In this document: one piece after another, positions 5,459 to 6,677 of the stretch | Position numbering within the stretch: the stretch's first letter is position 1 | Layout: every line of letters starts with the position of its first letter | Source: Methylocapsa sp. | GTDB taxonomy: Bacteria > Pseudomonadota > Alphaproteobacteria > Rhizobiales > Beijerinckiaceae | Reading direction: 5' to 3' | Length of the DNA stretch: 6,677 nt | Assembly: GCA_003162995.1 (NCBI GenBank) | Contig: PLUZ01000132.1 | Location: 2,283 to 8,959 of the forward strand | Program-made: the position numbers and the translations under genes | Notes under the pieces: model-generated | Databases searched by the model: none | Told to the model about the DNA's origin: nothing | Seen by the model: the letters and a program-made list of their open reading frames with translations, nothing else

Positions 5459-6454
5459 ATGGGCCGGAAAAAGCCGCTCGTTATCGTGACCCGCAAATTG
5501 CCCGGCGTCGTTGAAACCCGCATGTGCGAGCTGTTCGATACGCGGCTCAACATCGACGACAAGCCAATGCCGCGCAGCGCTCTCGCCGAAGCCTTGCGCG
5601 CCGCCGAGGTGATCGTTCCAACCGTGACCGACAGGATCGATGCCGAGCTCATTGAACTCGCCGGGCCTCAGATGAAACTCATCGCCAATTTCGGCAATGG
5701 CGTCGACAATATCGACGTGACCGCCGCCTTAGCGCGAGGGATGACCGTCACCAATACGCCAGGCGTCCTCACCGAGGACACGGCCGACATGACGATGGCA
5801 CTGATCCTCGCCGTGGCGCGGCGCATCGTCGAAGGGGCAAAAATTATTCCGGCTGGCGAATGGACCGGCTGGGCGCCAACTTGGATGCTTGGACGCCGAA
5901 TCAGCGGCAAACGGCTCGGAATCGTGGGCATGGGCCGCATCGGCCAGGCTCTCGCGGAGCGCGCCAAGGCCTTCGGCTTACAGATTCACTATCATAACAG
6001 GCGCCCCGTCGCCGCCGCGATCGCGGAAGCACTCAACGCGACCTATTGGGAATCTCTCGATCAGATGCTCGCCCGCATGGATATTATTTCAGTCAATTGT
6101 CCGCACACGCCCGCGACCTATCATTTGCTATCGGCGCGGCGGTTAAAGTATCTCGGCCCGCACGCGATCATCGTCAATACGGCACGGGGTGAAATCATCG
6201 ACGAGACCGCGCTCACCCGCATGCTCGAGACGGACGAGCTGGCCGGCGCGGGGCTCGACGTTTTCGAGCATGAGCCAGCGGTCTCACAGAAGCTCGTCAG
6301 ACTGGCCAACGCAGGCAAGGTCACGCTTTTGCCGCATATGGGTTCGGCAACGGCGGAGAGCCGCATTGACATGGGCGAGAAGGTCATCATCAACATAAGG
6401 ACCTTCATGGATGGCCACCGCCCGCCGGACAGGGTGCTGCCCGCGATGTTGTAA
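5459..6454 (+). CDS. D-2-hydroxyacid dehydrogenase (D-glycerate / hydroxypyruvate reductase type)
   Basis: This 331-residue protein of the D-isomer-specific 2-hydroxyacid dehydrogenase family has the usual length. Such enzymes interconvert 2-keto and D-2-hydroxy acids, here most likely hydroxypyruvate or glyoxylate with D-glycerate or glycolate, in the cytosol. Motifs in order are NFGNGVDNID (77-86), the nucleotide-binding loop GIVGMGRIG (154-162), Arg243 in NTARGEII, Glu272 in DVFEHEP, and His293 in LPHMGSAT, which complete the catalytic set. After the second strand the sequence is HNRRP (179-183), with Arg181/Arg182 where NAD-dependent members have an acidic residue, so NADP(H) use is inferred. 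The start at 5459 has AAAGGA (5445-5450) eight bases upstream. In Rhizobiales with C1 or photorespiratory-type metabolism this could serve the serine or glycerate route, but no pathway neighbours are present. The exact substrate is not determined. Confidence 0.92.
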   Translation: MGRKKPLVIVTRKLPGVVETRMCELFDTRLNIDDKPMPRSALAEALRAAEVIVPTVTDRIDAELIELAGPQMKLIANFGNGVDNIDVTAALARGMTVTNTPGVLTEDTADMTMALILAVARRIVEGAKIIPAGEWTGWAPTWMLGRRISGKRLGIVGMGRIGQALAERAKAFGLQIHYHNRRPVAAAIAEALNATYWESLDQMLARMDIISVNCPHTPATYHLLSARRLKYLGPHAIIVNTARGEIIDETALTRMLETDELAGAGLDVFEHEPAVSQKLVRLANAGKVTLLPHMGSATAESRIDMGEKVIINIRTFMDGHRPPDRVLPAML

Positions 6455-6534
6455 CCCTACGCCGCCCTTGATCCCAAAAGGTGCAGCGTTTTGGAGATCA
6501 CACTCATGCTGCGGCCGTAAGCACGATTCGGCGC

Positions 6535-6642
6535 TTAGAGCGGAAAGTGGAAAAGTGGAAACCGGTTTTCCACCCGCATCCCGTTCTAAACTTTTGGAAT
6601 CGATCGCGCTCATGATTTTGGAGTAAATCGATCCAAAATCAT
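6535..6642. repeat. Two-hairpin intergenic repeat
   Basis: The first hairpin has outer arms TTAGAGCGG (6535-6543) and CCGTTCTAA (6581-6589), pairing with one G-T wobble, and an inner GTGGAAA (6555-6561) / TTTCCAC (6567-6573). The second is a perfect 11+11 pair, ATGATTTTGGA (6612-6622) and TCCAAAATCAT (6632-6642), with a 9-base loop. The order and wording match a short repeat I remember as very common between genes in Rhizobiales. It starts 80 bases after the dehydrogenase stop; without T-runs it is not a clear terminator. The closer CCAAAA (6474-6479) / TTTTGG (6489-6494) is too weak to call one. Confidence 0.75.
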
Positions 6643-6677
6643 CGTTAACTAGTGTTGCGAGTGGACATCCGGCGGCG

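Overview
The window is GC-rich, codes on both strands, and carries gene families and intergenic repeats that resemble an alphaproteobacterium of the Rhizobiales (a Beijerinckiaceae-like relative is my best guess, by inference only). Six protein genes can be supported. They are unrelated housekeeping or hypothetical genes, arranged mostly as divergent and convergent pairs with long spacers. I see no operon, phage, insertion sequence, CRISPR array, tRNA or rRNA.

Layout, left to right. The left edge cuts a minus-strand gene for an AFG1/ZapE-type ATPase (1-719), of which the N-terminal part is present. A 280-base divergent spacer holding a long hairpin, a pair of 12-base direct repeats and a 7+7 inverted repeat separates it from a plus-strand secreted trypsin-like serine peptidase (1000-1866). 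Convergent to that is a minus-strand beta-ketoacyl-ACP synthase III, FabH-type (1949-2932), whose real start is probably a TTG. Its upstream region is occupied by a dispersed repeat with a 20-base perfect palindrome. After about 400 further repeat-laden bases comes a small minus-strand conserved-looking hypothetical gene (3494-3778). It is divergent from a 69-residue single-pass membrane protein (4091-4300), which is convergent with a minus-strand exported SH3-domain protein (4428-4955). A 500-base divergent spacer carrying another repeat copy then leads into a plus-strand D-2-hydroxyacid (D-glycerate/hydroxypyruvate-type) dehydrogenase (5459-6454). The right end is non-coding and holds a two-hairpin intergenic repeat.

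How the genes relate: fatty-acid initiation (FabH), protein quality control or division (AFG1/ZapE), envelope functions (the peptidase, SH3 protein and small membrane protein) and C2/C3 hydroxyacid metabolism (the dehydrogenase) do not form one pathway here. The most distinctive content is in the spacers: three related copies of a roughly 72-base repeat (3011-3082 and 5267-5338 direct, 3393-3467 inverted) plus hairpin repeats of a second kind at 3321-3371 and 6535-6642. I do not find convincing evidence of a new biological system in this window.
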